Shown here piece after piece: positions 18,517-26,673 of a stretch of 44,290 nucleotides of DNA (its first letter is position 1; every line of letters begins with the position of its first letter). The stretch spans positions 1 to 44,290 of IMG/VR virus record IMGVR_UViG_3300030109_001435, one strand, 5' to 3'. A program made the translations under genes and the position numbers. This DNA is from a virus. The notes under the pieces are model-generated. The model saw nothing but the letters and a program-made list of their open reading frames with translations. It did not search any database and was not told where the DNA came from.

Positions 18517-19546
18517 GATTAGAATTGAAGGTAAAATAGTTCCTTTTACTAAAGGCGCTTATACTTCTACAGGTGGTTTAACTGCTGCAACTTTAGAATT
18601 TACTATACCTCGTACATATGGTGGGTTTAAAAAACTATGGAATAAAGAGGTAACATTTTACCCACATGAGTATGATAACAAACCTTTATTCAGAGGATAT
18701 ATAAAAAGATTAAAAGAAGATTTCAACCAAGTAACTATATATGCTCAGGATGTTATCGGTTATATGGTGTTAGGTGGAGATGAAGAAAAGGCTAAGGTTT
18801 CTTTAACTGATGATAGTAATATTGATGGTTTAACTATTGGTAATGCTATTAGAAAAGTTATAAAATTAGCTAATCTTGATAGTAAAATCAAAACAGATTT
18901 CATAGGAGATACTAGTCCTTTAGTTTCTTCATCGCAATCTATTATTAGAGGTACTAAAGGTGTTAAAGAAATTATCAAGGAACTATTAGGAACGGCTGTA
19001 GATAATTCAGGTGCCATACCTCGTGCTAATATAATAAAAGTTTTTGATGATGGTAGTAGTTCTCAGTTGACTATAGAGTTAGAATCAGATTTAGATAATA
19101 CTGAGATTAAACATATATTTAGTGAGTATACAAATATTAATAACCTCAGAATAGTTAATAAGAAAATTCCTACTATAATCATAGTAGAAGGAGACGGCGT
19201 TGTAGGTAAGTTTGAACACGAGAGTGCAATAGAAGCTCTTGATAGAAATTACCTTGAAGTACAGAATGACAACCTTAAATCACCAGCAGAGTGTAGAGAT
19301 TTTGCACAGAAAGTATTTAGAGCTAATTTAGATACACAATATGAGTATAGTATATCTTCACAGGAAGGATTGTACCTTGCTGAAAATGATGTTATTAGAG
19401 TAGAAACTGCTGACCCTAAGTTTAGTGGTAATTATAGAGTTCGTGGTAAAAAAATAGCGTTCGGTCCTAACTCATTTACAATAGGGTTAAATATAAATAA
19501 AAAACCACCAACCTTAGTTGAGTTTATAGCACAACAAGATAACTAA
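18497..19546 (+). CDS. Baseplate hub / tail-tip protein (gp27/XkdQ-like)
   Basis: This gene encodes 349 residues. The start (IRIEGKIVPFTKGAYTSTGG, then EFTIPRTYGG) and the segment HEYDNKPLFRGYIKRLKEDF followed by VTIYAQDVIGYM read like hub proteins of the gp27/XkdQ/late-control-D group, which close the distal tube and carry fibres. The start has a strong GGAGGAG Shine-Dalgarno and overlaps the preceding gene by 20 bases. Its TAA overlaps the TAG of the convergent gene on the other strand. Confidence 0.65.
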   Translation: MNEIIPEIRIEGKIVPFTKGAYTSTGGLTAATLEFTIPRTYGGFKKLWNKEVTFYPHEYDNKPLFRGYIKRLKEDFNQVTIYAQDVIGYMVLGGDEEKAKVSLTDDSNIDGLTIGNAIRKVIKLANLDSKIKTDFIGDTSPLVSSSQSIIRGTKGVKEIIKELLGTAVDNSGAIPRANIIKVFDDGSSSQLTIELESDLDNTEIKHIFSEYTNINNLRIVNKKIPTIIIVEGDGVVGKFEHESAIEALDRNYLEVQNDNLKSPAECRDFAQKVFRANLDTQYEYSISSQEGLYLAENDVIRVETADPKFSGNYRVRGKKIAFGPNSFTIGLNINKKPPTLVEFIAQQDN

Positions 19547-19818
19547 GGAGTATTCATATTTGGTGGACCACGTGGGTTACCAACGACACCATCATCTCTT
19601 CCATATGTAGGACAATAGTCTCCTGCTATACCACTACCACCAGAAGTTTCTGTTCCGCCGGGATTCATTGTTCTAACTGGTACGGTACCTGCTGGCTGCA
19701 TACCTCCGAACTCACCATCACCTACTTTAACTACAGAATCTATTCTACCTTCTGATGTCAGTCCTGCATCACGGCCCATTTTACGACCGTAACCTGTAAT
19801 ATCTTTTTCGAATTCCAT
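19543..19818 (-). CDS. Small Gly/Pro-rich protein at the convergence point, unrecognised
   Basis: This gene encodes 91 residues with about one quarter Gly (GGTETSGGSGIAGD; VVGNPRGPPNMNTP at the end) and little hydrophobic core, so probably extended or disordered. No family recognised. It is the last gene of the leftward transcript and its stop overlaps the stop of the hub gene by 4 bases. No Shine-Dalgarno is evident. It may be a minor virion component like its neighbour. Confidence 0.5.
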   Translation of the reverse strand: MEFEKDITGYGRKMGRDAGLTSEGRIDSVVKVGDGEFGGMQPAGTVPVRTMNPGGTETSGGSGIAGDYCPTYGRDDGVVGNPRGPPNMNTP

Positions 19819-19825
19819 ATTTAAT

Positions 19826-20293
19826 CTATGTAGAAGCTACAAAGACCTCCACATCAACAGCGTTTGAAGCTGGGTCTACTATTACCTTTACTAGATTTTC
19901 TAATGTAGGAAAAGTAGGGGTTGTAGAATCATCGTCTGCTATTGCTAAAAGTGCAGGAGGACCAAAAATGTGACTTTCAGCTGCTCCTAGATTTACTGTG
20001 AATACAGTGTTTGTTGTTACATATCCTATTTTTACTGCGTTGGTATCATCTTTATTGGTTATTCTAAGATATTTTACATCATCTACATCTAAGTCACCCG
20101 GTAAAACATTAACAGCACTAGCAAATTGAAGTACTGTAGTGTCAACGCCAGCAGGGCATGTTACTATTCTTTTTAATAATTCTGTAACATTAGTTATTGT
20201 TCTGTAATTTACAGCTCCATTGTCACTACCGTTTATACTTATTTCTTCTTTAACTGTTAGAGTCAATGTTGCTGGGGTTATACTCGTTGCCAT
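19826..20293 (-). CDS. Virion-type beta-rich protein (MATSITPATLTLTVKEEI family)
   Basis: This gene encodes 155 residues. The opening ATSITPATLTLTVKEEISIN and the closing VDVEVFVAST, with a central RYLRITN-like strand (KYLRITNKDDTNAVKIGYVT), are typical of a small beta-sandwich protein frequent in marine tailed viruses and usually annotated as structural or unknown. AGGATGA precedes the ATG. It lies downstream of the RNR gene, although its job is probably in the virion. Confidence 0.6.
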   Translation of the reverse strand: MATSITPATLTLTVKEEISINGSDNGAVNYRTITNVTELLKRIVTCPAGVDTTVLQFASAVNVLPGDLDVDDVKYLRITNKDDTNAVKIGYVTTNTVFTVNLGAAESHIFGPPALLAIADDDSTTPTFPTLENLVKVIVDPASNAVDVEVFVAST

Positions 20294-20301
20294 ATTTCAT
20301 C

Positions 20302-22167
20302 CTAAATTTCACATTTATCACCAACACAAGCATACTCAGATTTACCTTGAGTATTGTCTTGAGTCTCGTATTGGGACAATTGCTTATAATCAATTACGGG
20401 CTGAGCCTTTATAAGCCTTTCGTAGGTTCTGTGGTCAATTTCCTCATATGGAGCTAATTCATACTTTCCGCCCGAGTATGGTAAAAAGGATACTCCATTT
20501 ATGATATCCCAGTTTTGGTACACCCAATTACCTACCTCAAACCATTCATCATCTCTAACATATACAGTCATACTAGCATTGTGTTCACACCAATTATGTT
20601 GTAGGTTCTTATAATGTTTTAACTGGTCTAGTGCTGTTACATCATTCCTAGTCATACACCCATCAGGTGATTTGACTGGAAATTCCAATACCCATGTACT
20701 AGCATCTTCCTTGGTTTGACCATTTTCTGGACTACATTTTACACCAGAATCTTTCATCAAATTAAATAATGGGTCACGAGCTGCTATTCTATAACGACGG
20801 ATGTAGTATTGAGAATATCTAGGGTGAACTCCAGACGCCGAGTCTACAAGCTGTGAAACTGTGCCCGATGGCTTTACACAAGTAGTTGCTGCTGGCATTT
20901 TAGTTCCTAATATACCTGATGCTTTGCGAGATATACGCAAAACACGGCTTTTAAGGGCTTTTAAAGCCTCCGATGTCAATATGGAAGGGTTATCCATCTG
21001 ACCAGTTAAACTAACGCCTAGAAGCGCTTCTACGTCACAATTCTTTTTCCACTCTTTTCTGAGGTATGGAAAATCTGTGAACGAACTTTGTATAACACCA
21101 AGCCATGTTGCAGTCTCCACCTTGTCTAACAACGTATCAAGGTCATCGTCTTCTCTTACTACTACTTCCGAAAGGTTACAAAATTGCATATCTCGTAACA
21201 TTATTTCTCCACAAGGATTTGTACCCTGTATGAGTGGAGCGTAACGACGTGCAGGTGCTTTAGCTTGAGCAGAAGAAAGGTTAAATATACCTCTTTCTCC
21301 AGTACCTGATTTAGCTAATGCACCCCACTCTATAAGGAAATCAGCCGCTGAGGGCTTCTCTCTATAAATTGCACTATTATTAGCCATTGCCCTCTTAATA
21401 GGGAAAGGCCATTCTTTAGCATGTCTCATTTCTTTATCAGTTAAATCACTTAAAGATATCTGGGAGCTACGTCTTACACCCCCTACTACAACTATCTCTG
21501 CTATCTGATTACAAATGTCGTGAGCCTCTAGTGTAGTTATCTTTCTACCTTGAGCGTTATGCATGGTTTCACGAATGAAATCGTGTAGTTTTACCAATGG
21601 TGCAGGACCAGACGCACGACCACCCATAGTCATAAGTCTAGCTCCTTCTCCTCTTATTTGAGAATAATCAAAATAAACATTTTGTCCATCATATAGACTT
21701 CCCATTAGTGTTTTCACTGAATCAGCCCATCCTGCTTTTGAATCATCAATAATAACTTTAGCATTACCTTGTGCTGATTTAATAGTTGGTACTTCAGGTA
21801 ACTTATATACTTCCTCTTCTTCAACTGAGAAACCAAAACCAGTTCCACACATTAAAACATATAAACATTCTGCAAAAGCATCAACTGAGTTAATTTTCGC
21901 AAAGGAGCAATTGTAAATACAAGTGTTGTCTGCTTTAGCTGCTGGGCCTGCTGCCCATAAAAATCTCATAGATGGCATTACTGCGAACTCCATCATATAT
22001 TTTCTTATCTTGTTAATAGTTTTATCAGGTATATCTGGTCTTTCTGAAATTATAAAACCTATAAATCTTTCTATTGTTTCAGGCCAATCTTCTCGCCTGT
22101 TATCTTCTTCTAACCAACGTGAATACGTTCTTTTATATATAAATTCTGCTACTTCGTTCTTAAACAT
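20302..22167 (-). CDS. nrdJ: Adenosylcobalamin-dependent (class II) ribonucleoside-triphosphate reductase
   Basis: This 621-residue enzyme converts ribonucleotides to deoxyribonucleotides. The finger-loop block NPCGEI (Cys319, Glu321) with the second cysteine 11 residues on (QFCNLSE, Cys330) reproduces the spacing of the catalytic cysteines in the monomeric class II enzyme, and the C-terminal Cys614-x4-Cys619 pair is the shuttle dithiol. Cys83/Cys87 supply the N-terminal partner. The chosen ATG has a GGAG Shine-Dalgarno 20 bases after the start site predicted from a TATA box at 22208-22219. An ATG 24 bases upstream (22191) lacks one. Activity needs B12 from host or medium. Confidence 0.92.
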   Translation of the reverse strand: MFKNEVAEFIYKRTYSRWLEEDNRREDWPETIERFIGFIISERPDIPDKTINKIRKYMMEFAVMPSMRFLWAAGPAAKADNTCIYNCSFAKINSVDAFAECLYVLMCGTGFGFSVEEEEVYKLPEVPTIKSAQGNAKVIIDDSKAGWADSVKTLMGSLYDGQNVYFDYSQIRGEGARLMTMGGRASGPAPLVKLHDFIRETMHNAQGRKITTLEAHDICNQIAEIVVVGGVRRSSQISLSDLTDKEMRHAKEWPFPIKRAMANNSAIYREKPSAADFLIEWGALAKSGTGERGIFNLSSAQAKAPARRYAPLIQGTNPCGEIMLRDMQFCNLSEVVVREDDDLDTLLDKVETATWLGVIQSSFTDFPYLRKEWKKNCDVEALLGVSLTGQMDNPSILTSEALKALKSRVLRISRKASGILGTKMPAATTCVKPSGTVSQLVDSASGVHPRYSQYYIRRYRIAARDPLFNLMKDSGVKCSPENGQTKEDASTWVLEFPVKSPDGCMTRNDVTALDQLKHYKNLQHNWCEHNASMTVYVRDDEWFEVGNWVYQNWDIINGVSFLPYSGGKYELAPYEEIDHRTYERLIKAQPVIDYKQLSQYETQDNTQGKSEYACVGDKCEI

Positions 22168-22207
22168 TTTACCACTCCAATTGCGGTTCATTACTATAGT
22201 TTACGCT

Positions 22208-22219
22208 ACTATAAAAGCC
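22208..22219 (-). promoter_or_regulatory. TATA-box promoter of the RNR transcript
   Basis: On the - strand the site reads GGCTTTTATAGT. The expected start lies about 26 bases on, near 22188, giving a leader of about 20 bases with a Shine-Dalgarno before the RNR ATG at 22167. The 122-base gap around it (22192-22313) holds nothing else I can identify. Confidence 0.5.
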
Positions 22220-22313
22220 TTTTTCTAATTTTTAAAATCTGTCAATACGCGCCGTGCGCAAGTGCAATTCTTTTTAGAATCACACTTACAACGACTTAGT
22301 GAAGTTAATAAAC

Positions 22314-22535
22314 TCACACTTTTACAAAGATACCAGCGTCATCGAAATATCCATGACAACCGTTCTTTACATAAATATCCTTACCTTTGTGGTCAGGATG
22401 GGATGTTTTAGATTCGTGGACTGCGTATAATTTAGCCCAATAAGCTGAATCCTTTACTTCCTCTTTTACTTCTTCTTTTACTTCTTTCTTAGGCTCAGCC
22501 TTTTTTGATTCTTTTTTAGTTGTTTTCTTAGCCAT
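22314..22535 (-). CDS. Small Lys/Glu-rich protein with globular C-terminus
   Basis: This gene encodes 73 residues. The first 28 alternate Lys and Glu (AKKTTKKESKKAEPKKEV, KEEVKEEVK), and the remainder is a compact segment with aromatic residues and one Cys (GKDIYVKNGCHGYFDDAGIF). The charged head is shared with the adjacent 40-residue gene, suggesting duplication of a charged arm. Function unknown. Separated from the preceding stop by 2 bases. Confidence 0.6.
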   Translation of the reverse strand: MAKKTTKKESKKAEPKKEVKEEVKEEVKDSAYWAKLYAVHESKTSHPDHKGKDIYVKNGCHGYFDDAGIFVKV

Positions 22536-22537
22536 GA

Positions 22538-22660
22538 TTATTCCACCTTTCTTAATCTACCACCAATCATCATTCTTTTTGGTTCTTTTGGTGTTTCTTC
22601 TTTAACTTCTTCTTTGGCCTCTTCTTTAACTTCTTCTTTCTTAGCTGCTTTTTTAGCCAT
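22538..22660 (-). CDS. Small Lys/Glu-rich protein, paralogous head to its neighbour
   Basis: This gene encodes 40 residues: 26 of alternating Lys/Glu (AKKAAKKEEVKEEAKEEV), then PKEPKRMMIGGRLRKVE. The ATG follows the previous stop by 2 bases and its own stop precedes the next ATG by 2, so it fits the operon exactly. Function unknown; the short basic tail could be a docking peptide. Confidence 0.55.
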   Translation of the reverse strand: MAKKAAKKEEVKEEAKEEVKEETPKEPKRMMIGGRLRKVE

Positions 22661-22662
22661 GC

Positions 22663-23010
22663 TTACTTACCATCCTCTTCAATCTTAGCGAATTGCTCAC
22701 CAATGATTGTACTCTTGACCATTTCGGCCTCAGCCCAAGGAACAATAGTTCCTGATAGGCCGGTAATAGAATCGGTAACTCCGTTCCATGCGTATCCTGC
22801 TATCTTGTTAGGGTCGTCCCCTTCCTTGATATCTGCGTTAGGGACAACAGTGTCCCAATATCCGGAAAGTCCATTAGGAGTACAAACAGTTCTAAATCCT
22901 ACACATACCCCTGTTGGGTCTGTATTAGGATAGACTTCGTAGCGTGCTACGTAGACATCTGCTTGACATCCTGCGTTTCCGGAAACCTTTATAGTTAATA
23001 TGCTTGCCAT
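22663..23010 (-). CDS. Small secreted/virion-like beta protein, unrecognised
   Basis: This gene encodes 115 residues. It begins with a beta strand (ASILTIKVSGNAGCQADVYV) and has Gly/Asn/Pro-rich loops with three cysteines (Cys15, Cys36, Cys43) and aromatic-rich turns (GYWDTVVPNAD, GYAWNGVTDS). It has no signal peptide. It looks like a small beta-sandwich, perhaps decoration or fibre. AAGGTGA precedes the ATG. Confidence 0.5.
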   Translation of the reverse strand: MASILTIKVSGNAGCQADVYVARYEVYPNTDPTGVCVGFRTVCTPNGLSGYWDTVVPNADIKEGDDPNKIAGYAWNGVTDSITGLSGTIVPWAEAEMVKSTIIGEQFAKIEEDGK

Positions 23011-23041
23011 AATATTTCACCTTTTTTTGTCTTCGCCAATA

Positions 23042-23152
23042 TTATTTTTTACGTTTATATTTGCGTTTCGTTGCTTTCTTTTTGCCTTTAGATTTTACTT
23101 TAGTGGGAAGTTTGGCGCCCTTAGGCGTCTCCTTCTCCCACTTCTTCGCCAT
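23042..23152 (-). CDS. 36-residue very basic protein
   Basis: The frame MAKKWEKETPKGAKLPTKVK continues with almost only Lys and Arg (17 of 36 residues are Lys, plus several Arg). It overlaps the end of the coiled-coil gene by 32 bases. It resembles in style the basic mini-proteins at 1202-1674. Nucleic-acid binding or virion packaging is plausible; no family identified. Confidence 0.5.
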   Translation of the reverse strand: MAKKWEKETPKGAKLPTKVKSKGKKKATKRKYKRKK

Positions 23153-23489
23153 CTTTGGCTTGTTCTTGTACATCCAAGCTCTCTGCTTCTGACTCTTGAA
23201 GGGCATCTTCTGATTCCTTTTGTAGTTTTTCTATGTAAGCTTGCCAATCATGAACTAACTCTTGCTCTTCCATGAATGTATTGACAATCTCTGCATTTTT
23301 TTGTAATGCTTCTTGCATTTGCATTGCTTGCTGTTCTGTAGCTTGTAGTCTGTCACCCAGTTGTCTGGTTTGTCCGACTAACCAATTCAAGTTCTCACTT
23401 GTTTGAGCAGGTCCTTGACTTCTGTCAAAATCCTTGACCCAAGCTTCGACTTCGTTCATACGTTTCTCTAGTCTTTTTAATGTTGCCAT
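23121..23489 (-). CDS. Coiled-coil protein with acidic tail
   Basis: This gene encodes 122 residues, almost entirely heptad-like helix (RLEKRMNEVEAWVKDFDRSQ; RQLGDRLQATEQQAMQMQEA; EKLQKESEDALQESEAES), ending in a Glu/Asp-rich tail. It could be scaffold, chaperone or tail-fibre trimerisation protein. No family recognised. The pairing with the overlapping very basic protein suggests the two products may interact by charge; this is speculation. Confidence 0.5.
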   Translation of the reverse strand: MATLKRLEKRMNEVEAWVKDFDRSQGPAQTSENLNWLVGQTRQLGDRLQATEQQAMQMQEALQKNAEIVNTFMEEQELVHDWQAYIEKLQKESEDALQESEAESLDVQEQAKDGEEVGEGDA

Positions 23490-23501
23490 TTTTCTTTACT
23501 C

Positions 23502-24611
23502 CTATGCACAGCTACATTTGTCTGTACATATTTTCATTTGTATTAACTTATCCTTTGAATACCTATTTAAAGCTTTCTCTCTCATGTTATGTATGATATG
23601 ACCAGCTTTCTTAGGGTCATCAGTATACCAACCCCAGTCTCGACCGGGCTCGTTATAGATACTTTCAAATACAAAGTGAATGTCAGGGTTGGAGTATCCT
23701 GCATTGATTAACTCCATACCAATTATTTTATTTTCTTCGTGGCTGCTATGTCCACGCTCTATGTTACGCTCTATAAGCTCTGTTATGCACCCCCTTAAAG
23801 GCATTATATAGTCATTCACTATAGAGCCACTGTGCTTAGTAGAGCTTATTGCTGTATTATTTATCTTATCTAAGAGCTTATTAATGCTTAGAGATACATT
23901 ATGCTTTATACCTTGTTCGTTACACATAAACTCCACAAAGTTTCTAAAAGCCTTTTTACTCTTAGTTGATTCAAACTCCTCAGTTCGAGGCCCATCCATA
24001 GCCATTGCGTATAATTCCTCTATAGATAGTTTCATTATTTCTTCTACACTAAATTGTGTACACCATACTCCTGTGGGAGTTCCTTCAATCTTAGATATGT
24101 ATTGTGTGTTAGGTATCCTTCTTAAACATGCCACGCTGTTGTTGATACAGGCTTGGTCTAATGTTTTAAGTTTATAGGTCTCTTTTAAGTATGTTAAGTA
24201 ATTTCTTAACATGTCTCTTTTCATAGTATCTAACAAGTCCACGTGGGAGAACAGGTCTATATTCATTTGAAAGCCCTTCCCCCCTGTAAGATATATCCTT
24301 GGGATTATCTCTCTCGGCTTGCAGTATTGTCTTATAAATTTTCTTACGTCTCTTAGGCATTTGTTTACATCCTTTTCATCATCAAAGTCAAACCATATAG
24401 TATTCAACACGGCTGAATCATAATTTGTTTTTCCTTCTGCTCTATCTGTAGTGTCGTCAAAAACAAACACACTAGTATAACAGTTCTTTTTACCATTAAA
24501 TTCAGCTATTTTATCTTCTAGCTGTTCAACGTTGTAGCATCTAGCTATTCTGGCTGGGATTCCGAATTCTCTGAAGTACATTCTTTTAAAACCTCTATAG
24601 TCTGGCACCAA
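23502..24611 (-). CDS. priS: Archaeo-eukaryotic primase, PriS-like catalytic subunit
   Basis: This gene encodes 369 residues. The AEP signatures are in order: metal-binding DxD in TIWFDFDDEKD (Asp75, Asp77), nucleotide-binding loop YLTGGKGFQMNID (about 107-119), and the third motif region CLRRIPNTQYISKIEG, matching the R-x-P-x-x-x-H/Y block of PriS. Gln115 stands where most PriS have the histidine of the GFH motif, so activity should be checked. The C-terminus is Cys-rich (CTDKCSCA). The start overlaps the previous gene by 67 bases; an internal ATG at 24581 is an alternative. It primes viral replication with the PolB and AAA+ proteins of the same operon. Confidence 0.75.
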   Translation of the reverse strand: MVPDYRGFKRMYFREFGIPARIARCYNVEQLEDKIAEFNGKKNCYTSVFVFDDTTDRAEGKTNYDSAVLNTIWFDFDDEKDVNKCLRDVRKFIRQYCKPREIIPRIYLTGGKGFQMNIDLFSHVDLLDTMKRDMLRNYLTYLKETYKLKTLDQACINNSVACLRRIPNTQYISKIEGTPTGVWCTQFSVEEIMKLSIEELYAMAMDGPRTEEFESTKSKKAFRNFVEFMCNEQGIKHNVSLSINKLLDKINNTAISSTKHSGSIVNDYIMPLRGCITELIERNIERGHSSHEENKIIGMELINAGYSNPDIHFVFESIYNEPGRDWGWYTDDPKKAGHIIHNMREKALNRYSKDKLIQMKICTDKCSCA

Positions 24612-24838
24612 TCTCTAGGTATCGCGAGGACATCTATACCATCGGTGTCTGACCAGTGTTGTACTAGTATTAAAGCTTTTGGGTCATCTATTATCATTTC
24701 ACCAATAGTCTCACATACAGCCAAGTGCATTTCAGGGTGTTTAGCATTTATAGTATGCAATTTTATCTGCTGTGCAGCATCCCACCAAGTAACCTTGACG
24801 AGAGGACCTACTCCACCTATTCCTGCGTGATGGCCCAT
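24545..24838 (-). CDS. Unrecognised 97-residue protein between HAD-like protein and primase
   Basis: A compact protein with tryptophans and histidines (VKVTWWDAAQQIKLHTINAK, LILVQHWSDTDGIDVLAIPR) and an acidic tail. GAGG precedes the ATG at a 10-base distance. It overlaps the upstream gene by 22 bases and the downstream start by up to 67, so it is translationally embedded in the replication operon. No function assigned. Confidence 0.5.
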   Translation of the reverse strand: MGHHAGIGGVGPLVKVTWWDAAQQIKLHTINAKHPEMHLAVCETIGEMIIDDPKALILVQHWSDTDGIDVLAIPRDWCQTIEVLKECTSENSESQPE

Positions 24839-25176
24839 GTTTTATAATCCTCAAACAATCCTGCTACAATACTTAAATCTACATCATGTTGATAATATTT
24901 TGCATTAGGTGGTGTTTCGCTTACCATTACGGGGTTGTATGGTTTTTCAAACAATACTCTGTCGTATGGTATTTGATTATCCGCTAACCATTCTTTAGTG
25001 GCCATAACCCAATCTAATGAGTTAGGTCTTTTACACCATATTGTTATTTGATGGTCATTCTTTTTTAACCACGTCATAAATTCTTTGACATTAGCTAAAG
25101 GCCGTGCTCTTTCTACTTCAATGTAGTCTTTACATGGAGTACAAATTACTCCATCCATTCCAAATACTAGATTCAT
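24817..25176 (-). CDS. HAD-superfamily-like protein lacking the nucleophile Asp
   Basis: This gene encodes 119 residues. The start NLVFGMDGVICTP is motif I of small HAD phosphatases (usually F-D-x-D-G), but Gly stands in place of the first Asp, the nucleophile. The rest follows the family: MTWLKKNDHQITIWCKRPN (motif II region) and a final YYQHDVDLSIV (motif III-like). As written it should be unable to form the phosphoaspartate, so it may be a binding or regulatory relic. It overlaps the glycosyltransferase stop by 4 bases (ATGA), suggesting a joint role in sugar-phosphate metabolism. Confidence 0.6.
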   Translation of the reverse strand: MNLVFGMDGVICTPCKDYIEVERARPLANVKEFMTWLKKNDHQITIWCKRPNSLDWVMATKEWLADNQIPYDRVLFEKPYNPVMVSETPPNAKYYQHDVDLSIVAGLFEDYKTWAITQE

Positions 25177-26660
25177 TTCAATTCCTCATTTATTTTAGAT
25201 ACCCAGTCAATCCATTTTTTACCTATAACTTCCCAGCTATAGTATTTTTTAGCATGTAATCTACCTGCTTTACCTGCTGCTATTCTTTTATCTGGGTTAT
25301 TAAAATAATAGTCAAGCGCTTCGCATATAGCATTTTCTGAAGCTATAGCTCGTTGTGGGGCTGCTCTTGCAGGTGTGTCCCACCACATATCTTTATAAGG
25401 TATTAATATACCTCTTTCACATATATCTGATTCTTCTAAGTAATCCCTCCCATTAGGATTAGCATCATTTTGATGACCACCTAAAGGAAACATAGGCACT
25501 TCTTCGTTCTTAGCATCTTCACATTTAACCAGTTCATATCCTGTAGTATAATTAGTTACACATATAGGCACTCCACATGACATAGCTTCTAACGTAGGTA
25601 TTCCAAAGCCTTCTCCCGCAGTAGGTAAAACAAATACATCCATACAATTATATAAATTAGCCATGTCTTCTTCAGTGATTGCTTGTCCCATATCTAAAGT
25701 ACCCATAAGGGGAGGTAGTAGATATTCTTCTAAACCATACTGTGCAGCAAAGTCTGGAAACTTCCAGCCCATAGCATCGTTCCAATCCATATGCAATATT
25801 AACTTAGTTTCATCAGGGGTTAGTTTGTTCTTCTGTACAAACTGAGCATATCCTTTTATCAACCGAGGTATGTTTTTTCTATGTTGGTTTCTTGCTACAC
25901 AACCTACTACAAATGCATTAGGTTTATTCATGTCCTTACCATACTTAGGGTTCATTATAGGTTTGAATAATTTAGTATCTACTCCATGTGGGATGTAAGT
26001 TGTATCATAATCAAAATCTTTCTTTAAACCTTGTTGACCATATTTAGACATGGCTACACCATAATCAATAGACTTCAACTGTTCACCCCATACGGGTATC
26101 GATGGTTCTCCATCATAAGGAATAATACAAGCTAATTTCCATGGAGGACCTCTAGCCATATCTTTATATGCTCTATTTAATAGTTCTGTTCTTTCTTTTC
26201 TACTTAGTATAACACCCTTCTCATTATACATTGGTAGTTGTACATGGGTTGGGTTTTTAGCATCAGTCATATGTTTAAACATTTGAAAGTCTAAATGTCC
26301 TAAAATTAAATCTGGTTTAAATCCTTTAACCCATTGTGGAAAAGATTTTTCTCCAAATTTTTCTTGGCCCGGTGCTATAATTGGTAGATTTTCAAATGTA
26401 GCTACCTTCTCAGTTTGACCTAAAGGCCAAGGGGTCTGCCATTTACTATGCACTGGGTTTTGACACCCACCATATCCTATATGATGTCCTTCTCTGTTTA
26501 ATATAGCTGCTATATTTTTAGTGTTAGTTCCAAAACCTGTAGGAGCCCATGGGCTATCTGACACTGGCATAATTCTTAATTTGTCTTTTTTAGGTGTATC
26601 AAAATCCATATCACCTAATCTTTTACCTACTGTATTCTCGTTGTTACTTGCGAAATCCAT
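25173..26660 (-). CDS. GT-B glycosyltransferase (family 4-like)
   Basis: This gene encodes 495 residues. It has an N-terminal Rossmann domain with substrate loop (SDSPWAPTGFGTNTKNIAAI) and a C-terminal domain with VVGCVARNQHRKNIPRLIKG and the sugar-nucleotide E-x7-E motif GEGFGIPTLEAMSCGVPIC at about 350-360. Such enzymes transfer sugars from activated donors. In a virus the acceptor may be virion protein, viral DNA or host surface. AGAGAGG precedes the ATG. Confidence 0.85.
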   Translation of the reverse strand: MDFASNNENTVGKRLGDMDFDTPKKDKLRIMPVSDSPWAPTGFGTNTKNIAAILNREGHHIGYGGCQNPVHSKWQTPWPLGQTEKVATFENLPIIAPGQEKFGEKSFPQWVKGFKPDLILGHLDFQMFKHMTDAKNPTHVQLPMYNEKGVILSRKERTELLNRAYKDMARGPPWKLACIIPYDGEPSIPVWGEQLKSIDYGVAMSKYGQQGLKKDFDYDTTYIPHGVDTKLFKPIMNPKYGKDMNKPNAFVVGCVARNQHRKNIPRLIKGYAQFVQKNKLTPDETKLILHMDWNDAMGWKFPDFAAQYGLEEYLLPPLMGTLDMGQAITEEDMANLYNCMDVFVLPTAGEGFGIPTLEAMSCGVPICVTNYTTGYELVKCEDAKNEEVPMFPLGGHQNDANPNGRDYLEESDICERGILIPYKDMWWDTPARAAPQRAIASENAICEALDYYFNNPDKRIAAGKAGRLHAKKYYSWEVIGKKWIDWVSKINEELK

Positions 26661-26673
26661 ATATACCTCTCTT

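Noticed and set aside
24172-24360. 62-residue basic - strand frame
   Set aside because: It lies wholly inside the primase gene in another frame, with no independent support.
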